DNA of 64,000 bases from Ophioderma brevispina (lineage: Eukaryota; Echinodermata; Ophiuroidea; Amphilepidida; Ophiodermatidae). The position numbers were made by a program, and so were the translations under genes. Shown one piece after another: positions 37,031 through 49,585 of the stretch. The stretch spans positions 1 through 64,000 of the forward strand of contig JAMKCH010019833.1 of assembly GCA_023653785.1 (NCBI GenBank), given 5' to 3'. Each line of letters starts with the position of its first letter. Position 1 is the stretch's first letter. Below the pieces are notes generated by a model. It was given only the letters and a program-made list of their open reading frames with translations. It was not told the DNA's origin and did not search any database.

Positions 37031-38955
37031 CCCCATATTTTTTTTCGAACCGGGGTTTTTGCATATTTGGAATGCTTACCAATGGTACACACTTAATGAA
37101 TAAACCGAAATAAGCCGTCTTTATTGGTTATTTAGTAATTTTCTGTCGTGCACGACCCAAAATCAAAGTCATGTTTTTCTATAGGGACGGTTACGATAGG
37201 AGGCAAGTTCAAAAAGGTGGGCAAGAACAGGTTTTGAGTTTGCGTTTGTACTTGTTTGACCAAAAAAAACCTTTCGAAACGTTCTCAGTAGGTGGTCTGC
37301 AACCGATCCAGTGGAATGTGAGATAAATCATATTCCTCAAAAAATCTCATCCTTAAACTTTAAATACCCTGATGATATTTCCATTACACTAAAATGCTTT
37401 ACAGAAAGAGTAAAGAAGTGTGTATTTCGTAGATTCCAGGGATTAATATGACTTTTTTCAATAGGATACATTATTATAATACCAATTTTAATTCCTAAGT
37501 CAGTCCTTCTAAAATAGGGTGTGAAAGATTAAACTATTAAAAGAAATAAGAATCATAAACTAATGTAGGCATTGTAACCCTTGTTTGTAGGGACGTCAAC
37601 TACCATAATAAATAAGTATATGAATTAAAAACAATTATTTGCCGGAGAAGTGCATTTTGTTATCTGGTGTTTGTAGTGGGCGACGGAACACCCTATACTT
37701 AGCATCTCACGATGGCGATTTTGACAATTTTCCTAAGTAGCCATTAGTTGATTTCCCCGCAAAACTACTTAATGTTAGCCGCTAATGGAGTTAGATGACT
37801 TCTGCTACATGGGCTTGAATATAATTAAAATCGATCGTTGTCCAAAAATCTTTTAACTTTTTCAGCGTCTGATCAATCTGCACTACATACTCTAAGGACA
37901 TTTATAAAGTACACTTTGAATGCCACTATTCCGGAGGTTAGTCCCTAATGTACATTTTGGAATAAATATGGACATACGTCGGTAACAGACTTTAGGAATC
38001 AAATAGATGGAACTGATATCAGCTTTGGCCATTGTGACAAACATCTTTCTCTCTTCACATTCGTCCGCTGTCGCCACACCCACCATAACTTTGGCACAGA
38101 CCCTATCTGCGTTTGGTTGCTTATGTATTTTATTCAGTTGTTTTCGTTCCAAAATAATACATCGTCATGGGCCCCCTTATTGTGATTTGTCAGGCATTGT
38201 TTTGGGGTGGTTCCGGTTTCTGAGCTTTATTTTGTTTGCTGAACACCCTATCCAAAGATAAGGGTAATATTAGTGGGGCAAGTAGTCTCTCAGAACAATG
38301 AAATGCATAATGGGAACATTAAATTGGCCTCATCTCAATATATCAAGAGTAATTCTGGTCATAAACCGTGTTGTGGAATTCGTTTTACCTGGCAGCGTGC
38401 ATCAATACAAACCCAGGATTGGAAAAAAATATTAAAAATATAAATCACCTGTATGCATCTTGATGTTAATACTCTTTCCTCTTTGAAGTACATTTCATCC
38501 TACTCTTCACTATCTTTTCATCCCACATCTCATTTCGACACTCCTGTCCAGAGATACAGTGCTTGAAGAAGGCTTATAAATCCAAGCTTGTCCGATTTTT
38601 AAATCGCAGATATCGAAATGAAAGGTTGGAAGTGCGAGTCTCCCAAAAGGAGAATAGATGTGGCAGGAATTGGCTTTACAATATGTATTATTTTAATTAT
38701 TAAGAAAAACGTTTAAATTGTTTTGAACTGTAAAATTGTCTAATTTCTATATATCTATGATATGTGTCATAAATTTTTCCATGTAAAGTGTTTAAAAAAA
38801 AAAAAAACCGGATCTTCTGAATCCAATTTAAAAATCTTTTACCTAAAGGTTTCAATAATTATGTCCAAAATTGGTCCAATGCAATAGGTTGCCCTCATGG
38901 TGGAAACAAATCATTATGATTCTTAAATATTTTGGTAATTCAGAATAGAATGTAT
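37031..38955. other. no gene recognised
   Basis: Frames of 86 (-) and 84 (+) codons overlap on opposite strands at 37892-38261. Neither has a recognisable domain. Otherwise AT-rich. Confidence 0.45.
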
Positions 38956-39866
38956 AAGTATATGGGGCCATGTAATTGATAGTTTGGTTAGTTTTTTTCA
39001 TACCGTTTTTGACAAACCAATGTTTTTTTCCATACAGAATTTCATGGGAGAATCTGAAAATCATGGGTGTCCTTTTTTTTAAATGTGTTCTTGGGTGTGT
39101 TTTATAAGAGGGGCAAAATTTGTACAGGGGTAACATAAAAGTGTTTAAAAAATTGTTTTAAATGATACAATCTGTTTCGGCGGTTTACTAATAAGGTTTC
39201 TAAAAAGGTACTGTTTCCTATATTTACTACCTATTGTTTTAGTAAAATAGACTCAGGAAAGTTCAAGGCCATTATTTATAGAATGGTCTGATTTTGTGGA
39301 AACTGGTTTTAAATCGTTCATTGGGTCATACTAAAAAGAATATGTATATAGATTCTGTGTTTCACCTTTTAAAGTGAGCCTTTTAGAGATATGACAAGTT
39401 ATCTCCCATAGACTCTGTGGACCACGGCCATATTTGCCCTCTTAATATAATCAAAGGTTTCATGACAACCGCACCCTGTTTATACAATATTATTTTCAAC
39501 TTCTGTGCAGTAAGACGAACAATTTGGCACCATATTTAAAACAAACCAATGAATCTGAAATTTTACCCCAAGTGTGACCTTGAACTCGTTTTGCCTTATA
39601 ACTCTTGCACTATAACCCTCAGGTAGAGCAAACTATACCTTTCTGTAATCCTTGAAAGGTACTGAACATGATGGTATACTTTAAAACATTTTCTCCCTTT
39701 TATATTTTGACCCATGTATAAACCTTGCCCCTAGAATACATCCAAGAACACATTTTAAAAAATGACACCCATGATTTTTGGAATCCTCATACAGTTTGAT
39801 TTAGAAAAACCTTGGTTGCAAGATTGTATATGAAATTTTCACAATAATACAGTTACACATGTACTA
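38956..39866. mobile_element. long-TIR element, family 1, copy A (911 bp)
   Basis: The left end AGTATATGGGGCCATGTAAT and the right end, as complement AGTACATGTGTAACTGTATT, are imperfect inverted repeats. Similarity between the two ends continues inward for well over 100 bases, through AAAATCATGGGTGTC and AATGTGTTCTTGG in both. The same sequence occurs at 53377-54330, colinear from end to end. There is no transposase frame, so it is non-autonomous. Target duplication unresolved. Confidence 0.75.
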
Positions 39867-42800
39867 GTAAATTCATTACATGTTTGCTGTTTTATCAGAT
39901 AATGCAAATTATTAAATTAGCACTAGTGAAAAATAAACTAAAAAGCGGTGTTCTTTGATTGTAGACGTATGCAAGTCGATTTTATATCTTACTAGGAATC
40001 TGTCACTACTTCAGACATCTGTATATTTGTATTATCACCAGAACTTATGAATTACCATTCTCGTCTTCTCTACTTTTACTGAAATTAATGTGAAAAATGA
40101 CGGTAAATAATGGACGAATACTTCAACAAAAATTCTGCTCAAACCCGGTGGATAACTCCACCATGTTCCATTATTTAGATTCGATTGATATTCTCCATGG
40201 AGAGATTTGCATATTTCATCCCATCTCGTGCTTGTCGTTTTTCCTTGGAGATGGTTCGATGACGACACGGAACGTTGAAATTATCAATAATTCGGGTTTG
40301 ATGTTCGTGATGTTCTTTAGAGATCAAGTGAAATTGAAATTCGGTCCGTTACGAAAGCAATTGGATGTGGTTTCAGCTGCCCCAACAGTGGTGCGGGATA
40401 GTTTTGATTGGCACGCTCAACGCAGAGCCACGTGTTCCCTTTCACAAGTTGATTGAAAGATTCAATCACGCTCTGATTTGTCCAGGGCTGTATACCAGAG
40501 ATGGTATACGTCTGGGGATCCCGCGAAATGAAAATGCTAAACTGAGCGTGAGAGGTGGTGCGAAGTAATACTTTCAATTCGTTACGTGACGTTTTAATCA
40601 CCAGTTGCTTAGTGAATTGGGAAATTATTTTCGCTAGGCGAGTGACCCAAAAGGTGTGATAAGATCAGCCCAGTCAATTTCGTGTAAGGTTCAAATAAAC
40701 TGTAAGCCATATAAGAACTTCACCCTGCAATTGTATCGGATCCATCTGCTGCCACTAGGCTTAAAATATTGTTCATACTCTTATCATTGGATGTCCATTT
40801 GCTTTATATTCCATGGTGTTCTTTTAGGTGCATTATTGCTATCTATACAATTATTACGAAAGTTCATTTTATATGTGGTTGTAGATAAAGGTGATATTTG
40901 ACCAGCAAACAACAGTAAACATTAACAGGATTAAATATTTAAGCATACTGATATAAATTAATTGAGATATATGTAATGTGTGAAAATGCAGGACAAATTA
41001 GTATATTTTTGTTGAGTGACAACTTAATGGCAGTGGATCATTTAAAGTGCATTCATATGAATTAGACACTTTATAAATTTTTGCTTAGTATTTTCCCTAA
41101 TAAGAATATTTTAAAAGTGAAAACAGGTTTTTAAAAAAATATAAACATAGGCTGAATTTTGTATTGGAGAAAATATTTAAAAAACAAACAAACAAAGAAA
41201 GCATTTTAAACTTAGCTCTTTCAGATAGGAATGTTTCAAGATAAGCATTTTATCAGTGTAAAAATGAGATTTCGATTATATTTCAACTTTGTCATATGGC
41301 AAACTAAAACTTTCTAGTTCCATGACTAGCTTGTTAACCTATTTGAAACCCGCGTGTTTTATATATAATTTACCTTCTTGTCTTTGAAAGTACAGTTCAA
41401 AAAAGGATTGTTGTCATAATATAACTGTGATAAATATTACCCACCGTGGTCATCAATCTTTGTTCTTTGATTCAGTAACTGCAACTAACACTTTTTTCCA
41501 CAGTTTAACTTACCAAAGTACCAATGAAGCCTCCAAAGTCCAAACGATGCCATCACATAATTCGGGATCATCAAAATCGTCAAAGGCGATTTTGCTATTA
41601 GTGTCTACAAATTTGGGTCATTACAGCGGGGTGAGATAAGGTAAAGAGAACCTTTTAAAGTAAGTTATATACTTTCGAAATCAATCAATTTATTTGGCTT
41701 CTTAATTTTGAAATGTTTTCAACAACTTCAGCGCTCACGTTCCAACCCAAATCCATCAGGTTTAAATGAAATAAAGCTGTTGAACGTGGTTTTGTAAGGG
41801 AGTTACTACTTTGGTTCATATTTACTTAGGCCTTAAAGATATTTTCACAATATCTTCAGGACTCAAAGTAAAGAACTGTGATACTCTAATACTATTACAT
41901 GATTGACGTTTAACATCTGGGATCTACCTTATAGGACGCACTTTACATTTGTAATTTTACTGTCGCTTCTAAGATTAAATTAATATTTGTATAAATAAAA
42001 GGGGTCTGTTTTGTTTGAGGTCCGGAGGCAACGACCTACTAAGATAATTAGCTTTTACTTCGGATTTGCGCACACGTTACGTTGCGTACACAAGGGAGGT
42101 CGTGTGCGGATTTGGCCAGGAGATACTGATTGCCCGTGGGTATAATCGTAATCCGTTAACAGTTCTAAATATAAGAAAGCATCTTGCCTAATTTTCACAA
42201 AGGTTTGTAAATGTAGTAGGTGAGCGTTGTTTAATGTATGTTTCACGAAAGTTATACATGTCACACCTGTTACCGTTTGTAATTTTTTTTGTCCGCTATA
42301 AACAAAATCTAAGCAAAGCTGTGTTGCAACTTAACACACAGACATGGCATTCAGATTACTTTTTTTATATAATGGTATCCAATCGGATATACTCAAGCCA
42401 ATGTAGAAAATGTATCATTTTTCGTTTGGGGCGACTTCACAACTCAACCTCAGGTTGACCGACGATTCATTGCGGTTGAAGTTTAGAATAGAAACGTTTT
42501 CGAACTGGACAAAACCGAGCAATACCGACCAGCAACCAGCTGTTGTTGAGTTGAAGACAACCTTTAGCTGTCCATAGATGGTTAAGCTCCACTTCTCTAA
42601 CATACGTAAGTTACGTTTTCTATTTTTTAAGGTAATGTTTTTATCATCTTAATATTACCCTTGGTCAGATTAATCATTGCCGAAATTTGCTTAAATGGTT
42701 CAAATTAAGCCACAAGTAGGCAAAGACTGCTCTGTCAAAGTTTATATGAGATTTATTGCCCGGCTCTAATGCACAGCCGAATCTACTACAAGTTCCGCCT

Positions 42801-43129
42801 GGTTCTTTCAGGTAGAATCTGTCGCTATTGTTCTAAACAATATACACGGCTCAACCGCCAAATATCGCCGGTCAACCGGCGCTTGAATTTTGAAGCTGCC
42901 CAAAATATTTCCTAATTATTGTCGCTTTTACATAAATCCATGGTAAAACAGCTGCATGATGCAAATGAATGATAAATTAATTAATTAATCAATGCATATA
43001 TGTAAATTAGCTAAATGTGAGGATCGTCATTCAGTGAAGTAATGGTATAGCAGGCATTGTAGACACAGGTATAGACCAGCATAATTTATAAAGGAGGGGT
43101 GACTCAATCAACAACATCTCCCCCTCCCT
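39867..43129. other. no gene recognised
   Basis: A GC-richer patch at about 40320-40600 has 67- to 119-codon frames open on both strands at once, none with a known motif. The rest is AT-rich. No element with ends was identified. Confidence 0.4.
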
Positions 43130-43192
43130 CACTTTGATGTTATGAACAGAAACGTTTCCAAAGGTGGTCCACCACGGCAATTAACATAAAAT

Positions 43193-43204
43193 AACACACA
43201 GTGT
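43193..43204. repeat. SINE target-site duplication, left copy
   Basis: AACACACAGTGT, identical to 43487-43498 at the other end of the SINE. Confidence 0.9.
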
Positions 43205-43486
43205 ACGGGGCACATGTGGTGCAGTTGGATCAGCGCTCGCCTCATAAGCATAAGGTTGTGGGTTCGAGCCCCACTGTCGCCAATGTGTTGTGCATTTGAG
43301 CAAGGCACTATGCCTCGCTTGCCTCTCTCCACCCAGAGGTATAAATGGGTACCGGCATATGCTGGGAATGCAAAACAGACTGGCTGTGCGGGAGGAGTGG
43401 CGAACCCCCATATGATGGAGTCTGGCCCAAACCCCAGAGACAGAGAGAGGGGCACTGCGAGCGCACCATTTGCATTGCATTTTTGC
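43205..43486 (+). mobile_element. tRNA-derived SINE with 12-bp target duplication
   Basis: The head is tRNA-like: A box TGGTGCAGTTGG (43217-43228), anticodon-loop-like CTCATAA with CAT at 43243-43245 (Met-type), and a B box GGTTCGAGCCC (43261-43271). The body contains TTGAGCAAGGCACTATGCCT and then CCACCCAGAGGTATAAATGG, a block resembling the body of SINEs known from sea urchins, amphioxus and relatives. It ends in TTTTGC without poly-A, as expected for a SINE sharing a LINE-type tail. A perfect 12-bp duplication AACACACAGTGT flanks it (43193-43204 and 43487-43498), fixing both ends and indicating fairly recent insertion. The anticodon stem does not pair well, so it is not a functional tRNA. 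Frames of up to 139 codons crossing it are artefacts. Confidence 0.9.
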
Positions 43487-43498
43487 AACACACAGTGT
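43487..43498. repeat. SINE target-site duplication, right copy
   Basis: AACACACAGTGT, identical to 43193-43204. Confidence 0.9.
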
Positions 43499-43660
43499 CC
43501 TATGGGCCAATTTAGTACACCTTTTGCTTCTACTCTCCAAAAGGTTGGAACGATTTAACTTGAAATATTTAATTAAATGTTTTTGATGATATGCTTCCAT
43601 GCGAAAAAGAAAATATCATATGAAATATCAGACCATGATCGTGTCCCCCACCTTTAAGTA

Positions 43661-45582
43661 AGAACCAAGACCTTAAGAAAAATTTCAAGATGCTAAAATT
43701 CCAATTATCGTTATTTTTTGCTATGCGGTATTTTTAATACCAAAATCAAAGTGTGTGGCTGCCTCGCATACATATAAACGGGCGACAAACACCTGCACTA
43801 AGCAGAAAGACTTGACAGCAATGCTTCTATCTACCCACATGGATGATACTCAAGATACAATCCTCTACAAATTACCGAATATTGACTGTCTAAAAGACGT
43901 CTAAATACAACTTTACGATGATTGATTGACCCTTCCTAGTATCAATTAACAACGACATGAACTTTGAATACTATACATAAGGTACACGCGCCAGTATTAC
44001 ATTTTATCACCTCTTTTATTTTATATATTTGATAAAGATGTCATATTTCTAGTAAGTTGTTCTCACAACTTCAGAACAACGTAATCTATTTATCCACATA
44101 CAGCTCATAGCCGGATGCTGGTGCACTATGCTTGTATACATGTATCTCAACTCTGATCGTAATCCGTCTATTGCACATCCTTGGGTAAATGCGCGACTCA
44201 CGATCGTTCAGGGGTCTTCGCTCTCTTACATTAAAGGTGCACTTCATGATTCTAGTACCTTCTGTTTTGGTAATGGTTCATCCTTGAGAAAAGCTTATGC
44301 CCAAAATACAGTTGAATGTGATCGATAGGCCACAGACAGAAATCTTGTTGAGAAGGCGATCGCCATATTTCACGCAAATAGAATACTATGGATAATATTT
44401 TATATAATACAAAATTATATTTAAGGTATGTGAGAAGACGAAGCTGTGGATGACGTAATGACCCTCTAATTCATCATCATGATCATTCTCATTATTATTA
44501 TCATTGTTGTTGTGTAGGTGGATAGGGGAAATTGCCTTCTAAATCTCGTTTCCCCCAACGCGCGAGAGTGAGAGAGTAAATCACTTGAAGAGCTATATAT
44601 TAATGTATTTTTAAACACGATTGATCCCATTGTTGGCAAATTTATTGCAAAGTGAGGAAGTTCTGCTGGAAATCAAAGAACTGCCAACCCAACAACAATT
44701 AACTTTACTGCAATTGCTAGGGTCAAATTTATTTTGAATTTGCTTCACTTCGCCTTGTTACCGTTTGTTCATCGACCGCAAACTTTTATCGGACGCAATA
44801 TGCCTTGCCTCCGCGTTGATCTGAAAGGCCATACAAAGTACCATATCACTTTGGTTGTGACCATCCAAATCTGATTGTATTTTATGTAATATGTCTCATC
44901 AAACTTTCATGTCTATGTTATGACATTTAAATTGACAGTCAAACTCAATTCTTTTTCCAAAATGTCAAAGATAACAATCTTCGTGTATATACTCATTGCA
45001 AATGTCATTGATCAGTACTTATTTTCCGTAGGTGGTGAAAGACAATGGCTCGCAAGTTCTAATGCAAAGGTTATTGAAGAAGGAAATGGCCAGTAAAAGT
45101 AAATTGCATTACTTCATTACTTTTTGCATACCTTTGCATCGTGCTTCTCTTGGGATGAGTCATGCAAATAGACAATTGCATCTGCCTTTGATTTTCCAGC
45201 TTGAAATTAGATTAGTACCTATTTATAGAATCTTTATAAGTACCCGTTGTTGATGTTTTCTTTTGTTTCACATGCGCTGTTATGCTCTTCCGTTTTCTTC
45301 ATTATTTGTAATTTTCGGCCCTATGGTCATTATAGTAAGCATGAAAACTTACTATGTAGGTCAAAATAACTAATATCCTTTCACATACAGCAAACCTCAG
45401 GGAAAAATTCCTTGTTTTGGCTCAAAACGAAAAAGCGGCTTATTTGCAACGAATATGGGGATTCAGTATTCAGAATATTAAGCTAAACTCCTACAAGGTT
45501 TGTAATATTTTAGAGAAACCTATATTCTCCTTTACTTGAGACCTGTTTGTATCCTTTAGGCATCAGTGGATAGTTCCTCCTG
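43661..45582. other. no gene recognised
   Basis: Frames are below 75 codons. The end-like sequence TTAAAGGTGCACTTCATGAT at about 44233 resembles the TTAA MITE termini of 17.6 kb, but no partner end was found. A short frame from 45032 follows an AG and ends near GT, but is unsupported otherwise. Confidence 0.4.
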
Positions 45583-45590
45583 ATGACACC
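45583..45590. repeat. 8-bp target-site duplication, left copy
   Basis: ATGACACC, repeated at 45865-45872. Confidence 0.9.
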
Positions 45591-45864
45591 CACTGACCTC
45601 TACACATGGATAGCGGGTCTGAGTCGCCGAGTGTCACAACAGGAAGTTGCTTTTCTACCTTGGTAATATGGCGGATAACAATGCATACACCTTGTCAAAG
45701 TTAAGGGAATTTTGCATAACAATAGAATATCTGTGTGGAATATGTGCACCGCAGGTGTATGCATTGTTTCCCGCCATATTACCAAGGTAGAAAAGCAACT
45801 TCCTGTTGTGACACTAGGCGACCATTCAACTGTGCAGCCCGCTATCCATGTGTAGAGGTCAGTG
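45591..45864. mobile_element. foldback MITE with perfect 8-bp duplication (hAT-like)
   Basis: The left arm (45591-45692) and right arm (45753-45864) are near-perfect inverted repeats of about 100-112 bp, both starting CACTGACCTCTACACATGG and sharing GTCACAACAGGAAGTTGC further in. The left arm lacks about 10 bases relative to the right. ATGACACC flanks the element on both sides (45583-45590 and 45865-45872), a perfect 8-bp target-site duplication. Eight-base duplications are typical of hAT (and P) elements. There is no coding capacity. Arm identity and the intact duplication suggest a young insertion. Confidence 0.9.
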
Positions 45865-45872
45865 ATGACACC
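45865..45872. repeat. 8-bp target-site duplication, right copy
   Basis: ATGACACC, repeated at 45583-45590. Confidence 0.9.
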
Positions 45873-47393
45873 ACTTTTTGTTACAATCGCTTACTTCATG
45901 GTTGAGTACCTCCCCTTTGTTTGCATGTGGGCCTTTAAAACTATGTGCCAAATTTGCCATTATTTGTCCAAAGTAGAAAAAAACAAATGGACAGTCTCCA
46001 GGTATACATACGTTGTATTCATTAAGATAACAACGGTCGCTTACCTTAATAACAGTGAGTGGAACTCATATGCAACCACCTGTAAAAATTGGTAATCCTG
46101 TTCTCCCACACTATTCATAAATCTCTAATACAGTTAACAACTCATTCATTAACCCATTCACTGATTCATCTTATAGGCTATAGCAACAGAATCAATATGA
46201 TTAGTACAGATGCTGGCTAATTTGGTATATTCTGTTTGAGACTCATTGTACTCAGCCAAAGGCAGGAAGCAAGCGATTGTTACAAAGTGGTGTCATTTTA
46301 GACGTATGTATTAAAGGATGAAATCATGTCTCAAATTAAGCTAAAAACTTTCTTAACTTTATCGAATTAGGAGTTTATAAATAATATCTTATTCCTCAGC
46401 ATCTGGTGTTTCGTTAATAAAAAGCATCCCTCTTGCCGATAAGTTGTGTTACTAACTACATGTATATCTTAGTTAGATGAGGGTTATAAACACATCCAAA
46501 AACTCTCCACCTCTGAAATCTGCCAAGTTCAAACGATATATCGTACTGATGAGTTTAACATTAAAAGGAGGAGAATGCAAATTCCGTTATCTCTGCAAAA
46601 AAATCAGAATTTTCTATTTCTGTTTTTAAATGTACATAAATTACAGCATACAACGTTTTCGCATCAGCATCATCAAAAAAACAAACTGAAATTTTGAAAG
46701 TATCTTTTTCTGAGTATATCTGTTGATATCTATAAACCAAACAAGAGGATGATAATACCATAGAATACGCCTTTCACAATGAATGCAAAGACTGGGCGCG
46801 TTAAAACTTCACTAAAAGAAATGATCGTATAGCTTTGCCTATAAGGTATGTAAATTTCAATATAATGAAAAGAATTTTCTTTGGATCATTTGCAATGAAA
46901 ATATACTATCTCTGAACTTTTTACTAAACGAAAAGAAAGAAATGTAGCTGCACTGTGTTCATCAATTTTGGTCATCGCAAGTTAGGGTCGCGGTGCCTTC
47001 CCGAGAGCGATAATTAATACAATTAATACTGATATAAAAAAGGAGCTAAAAGCAAAGACGGCTTCATTGACGCATGCAAAATATCTGGTAGTTTGGGTAA
47101 TTTCTGCCGTCCTTTGAGTCTGAGAGAGGGCTAGACTATTCGCGCTCATATTTCGCGCTAGAATTGATGCAGAGTGTTCAGACCCTTTATAATATGTCGA
47201 GTGCATAACATATTCTGGGTATCTGTGTTTAAAAGTTATGAACAATGTTATAACGATTTAAAAAAAATCTATCAATAACCCGCATAAACAGTTGTTAACT
47301 TGAAGGAACTGTTTGCACATCTTTGTCGAATTTGAGAAAAAAATGCAGTTAGAAAATCGGTCAGTATATTGGTTATCGGTTATTAAAGAAATA
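45873..47393. other. no gene recognised
   Basis: A minus-strand frame at 46982-47245 has a hydrophobic stretch (AVFAFSSFFISVLIVLIIAL) that could be a membrane helix, but no flanking splice sites or known family. Remaining frames are short. Confidence 0.4.
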
Positions 47394-47897
47394 AAGACCC
47401 CCAAAAAAGTAACGCAGCATGTCTAAATACCCCCATAGGTTACAAACCATTGGTCTTTGCACGAAAACATAACATTATATCGATCGTTTTCTTCCGTAAA
47501 TTTTGATACCCTTCTTGCCCCATTGCGATCAATATTACTAACACAATACCCATTATAAGAAAATTTCTCCCTTTTTAAAAGTTGCAATAAAAGGTATAGC
47601 CATATTGATTGCCATTCAGTGAAAAACCGCATTCTCTCCGTGGAGTGTGTGTCACTTAATGCATGGTTGTGTATTGTAACCTTGTAATAATGTCTTTAGT
47701 TGCAACTTTGAAAATGTGACTAATTTTCGTAAAATGGACATTGTGTTGGCGATATTGATCACAATGAAGCACGAAAGGTGTCGAAATTTGCAGAACAAAA
47801 CAGACTATTGATAGCAATTTATGTGTTTATGCGGAGACCAATGGTTTGTAAATTATGTGGGTATTTAGACATGCTGCGTTACTTTTTGGGGGGTCTT
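47394..47897. mobile_element. MITE family 2, copy 1 (504 bp, TA duplication)
   Basis: The left end AAGACCCCCAAAAAAGTAAC and the right end, as complement AAGACCCCCCAAAAAGTAAC, begin inverted repeats of about 65 bp that also share GCAGCATGTCTAAATACCC and ACAAACCATTGGTCT. TA sits immediately outside both ends (47392-47393 and 47898-47899), the target duplication of Tc1/mariner-type elements. A second copy at 56283-56792 is colinear throughout. No transposase frame. Confidence 0.85.
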
Positions 47898-47899
47898 TA

Positions 47900-49549
47900 T
47901 TACACATGAGTGCAAGTAAAGATTTTGTCTCTATTACTTACCTGCATGGGTCGGCTTAGGCTCATTCTCCAGGCTATTTGTACAAAGAACAAGACAGGCA
48001 AACGCCAAAAGCAAAAGGTCGTATGTCCCAATCATCATGCTGGTGACAATTCGGCAAATGAATTGAGAAATGTTCATTTCCAACATATACATGTATATAT
48101 ATTATCTCCTCAATCGGCATAAAGTATTATCATTCAATAGTCGCGTGTACAGAAAGGTGAAATCCTTCACATTTAAATAACAAATTATTCTCCTTTTTGC
48201 AATCACAAAAATCAGCTATGTCATCCTGGTTTATGTGTGCAGGTTAACGTGCTCTTGTTTTTATACAGCGGTTCCTACTCATCCTTAACGCATTTGGTAG
48301 ATACACGAGAGCGGACTCATTGCTTGTATGTGTGTCCAGTCGGAGCTGAATTAATTTACTACAGTCAGGTTTCTACACGCGTGTGTGGCGGTTACGGCCC
48401 AATCACTCGTGTTTATACCACACATTACCCATCATCCTTTGCTTTTTTCATGAATTGCTGTGAGAAACAGGCGCTGTTAAAATTAAAGTAGGGTACATTT
48501 TTTGAGAAAGAAATGAACAAACAGCAAAACATTTGATTTTTATGGATAACCTAACATGTCATATAACTAGATAGTAATAGCGTTCTAATCAACACAATTA
48601 TATTCCTAAGTAGGTAAAGTGAAAACAGATATTCTAAATACATTTTGTAATTATAAATTGTAATAAATTTACTAGTTAGCCACAGTCAGATTAGTTACTA
48701 TTAGTTTTTTATGAAAAAAATAGTCAATCTGGAGAGCGTCAACCTCTGTCTTAAATATTCATAGATTTAAAGACTCATACAGGTGAGTCAAAATAGTGTT
48801 TCCCCAAATATCCTGATTTTTTCGTGTTCAAATGTGAAAGGTTACCTCTTAAAATTGGAAATACATCAAAAAGTACCATTTGAAAATAGCTTTCACAGGA
48901 TTTTTTTTATTTTTTTTATTTTGGTTCAGGCAAATCAGATCTGCACTAATTTAAAAAAGCCCTAGTTTGCCTGGACAAGATTCTATTGATTTGGGTAATT
49001 TGAAGCGGCAAATTTCAAGGTGATAACCTATGTGTGCTTTCCACACTCTGGTGGATCTAAAGGGTAATAAATGGCCCCCAATGAGAATGATACATCAGGC
49101 CAGTTATCAAATTGGGACTAATACAACAACAAGTGCAATTATATGTTGATGTTTGAATTTACTTCAAGGTTTGGATGAACTCGTTTTAACTATTAACATA
49201 AGGCAAAAAAATGATATTGAAAAATACACATCAAACAGGTTCAATTTAAGTGATACACCTTAGTTGGCTAAAGGTCAATAATCAGACTTTTTTGGAACAA
49301 TTTCTTTCATAATAAATATTAATATTTTTTGTGCTTCACTGTAGTGAATAAAGGCAACAAACAAGAAATTTTTGGACTATCTCGTTTTGGCAATCCTGAT
49401 TGTGACTTACACTGTTACACATGTTACTCATCTATATGGTTTACTGTAATAAATTTGTACAACGCTGCATTTCGGGAGCCCTCTGAAAATGAGGCCATAA
49501 CTTGAAAATAACAAAACATGAAAGTAACTATAGTGCATTTAAATTTCTC

Positions 49550-49585
<36 letters not shown>

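Larger units (their letters stand above)
43130..43660 (-). repeat. dispersed repeat C, copy 2, split by a SINE
   Basis: The part right of the SINE (43499-43660) aligns with 33000-33190. The left part contains AAAGGTGGTCCACCACGG and the right end, inverted, AAAGGTGGGGGACACGATCA, hinting at terminal inverted repeats of about 20 bp. If so, this is a MITE into which the SINE later inserted. Confidence 0.4.

Noticed and set aside
37892..38261. Pair of overlapping frames, one with a hydrophobic start
   Set aside because: Neither has a convincing signal peptide, motif or splice sites.
40097..40601. Overlapping frames of 119 (+), 94 (-) and 77 (-) codons in a GC-richer patch
   Set aside because: All open on both strands, and no family could be named despite an exon-like look of the minus frame (QTYTISGIQPWTNQSVIESF). 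Worth a database search but not callable.
43205..43280. Functional tRNA-Met gene
   Set aside because: The anticodon stem does not pair, and the sequence continues into a SINE body with target duplications.
43181..43600. Frames of 114 to 139 codons on both strands
   Set aside because: They cross the SINE and its duplication; peptides such as GSNPQPYAYEASADPTAP come from translated tRNA-like sequence.
45032..45098. Possible small exon VVKDNGSQVLMQRLLKK between an AG and a GT
   Set aside because: Short AG...GT windows are frequent by chance, and no flanking exon or homologue was found.
46982..47245. Minus-strand frame with a membrane-helix-like stretch, first thought a receptor exon
   Set aside because: Single hydrophobic run, no conserved receptor motif and no splice context.
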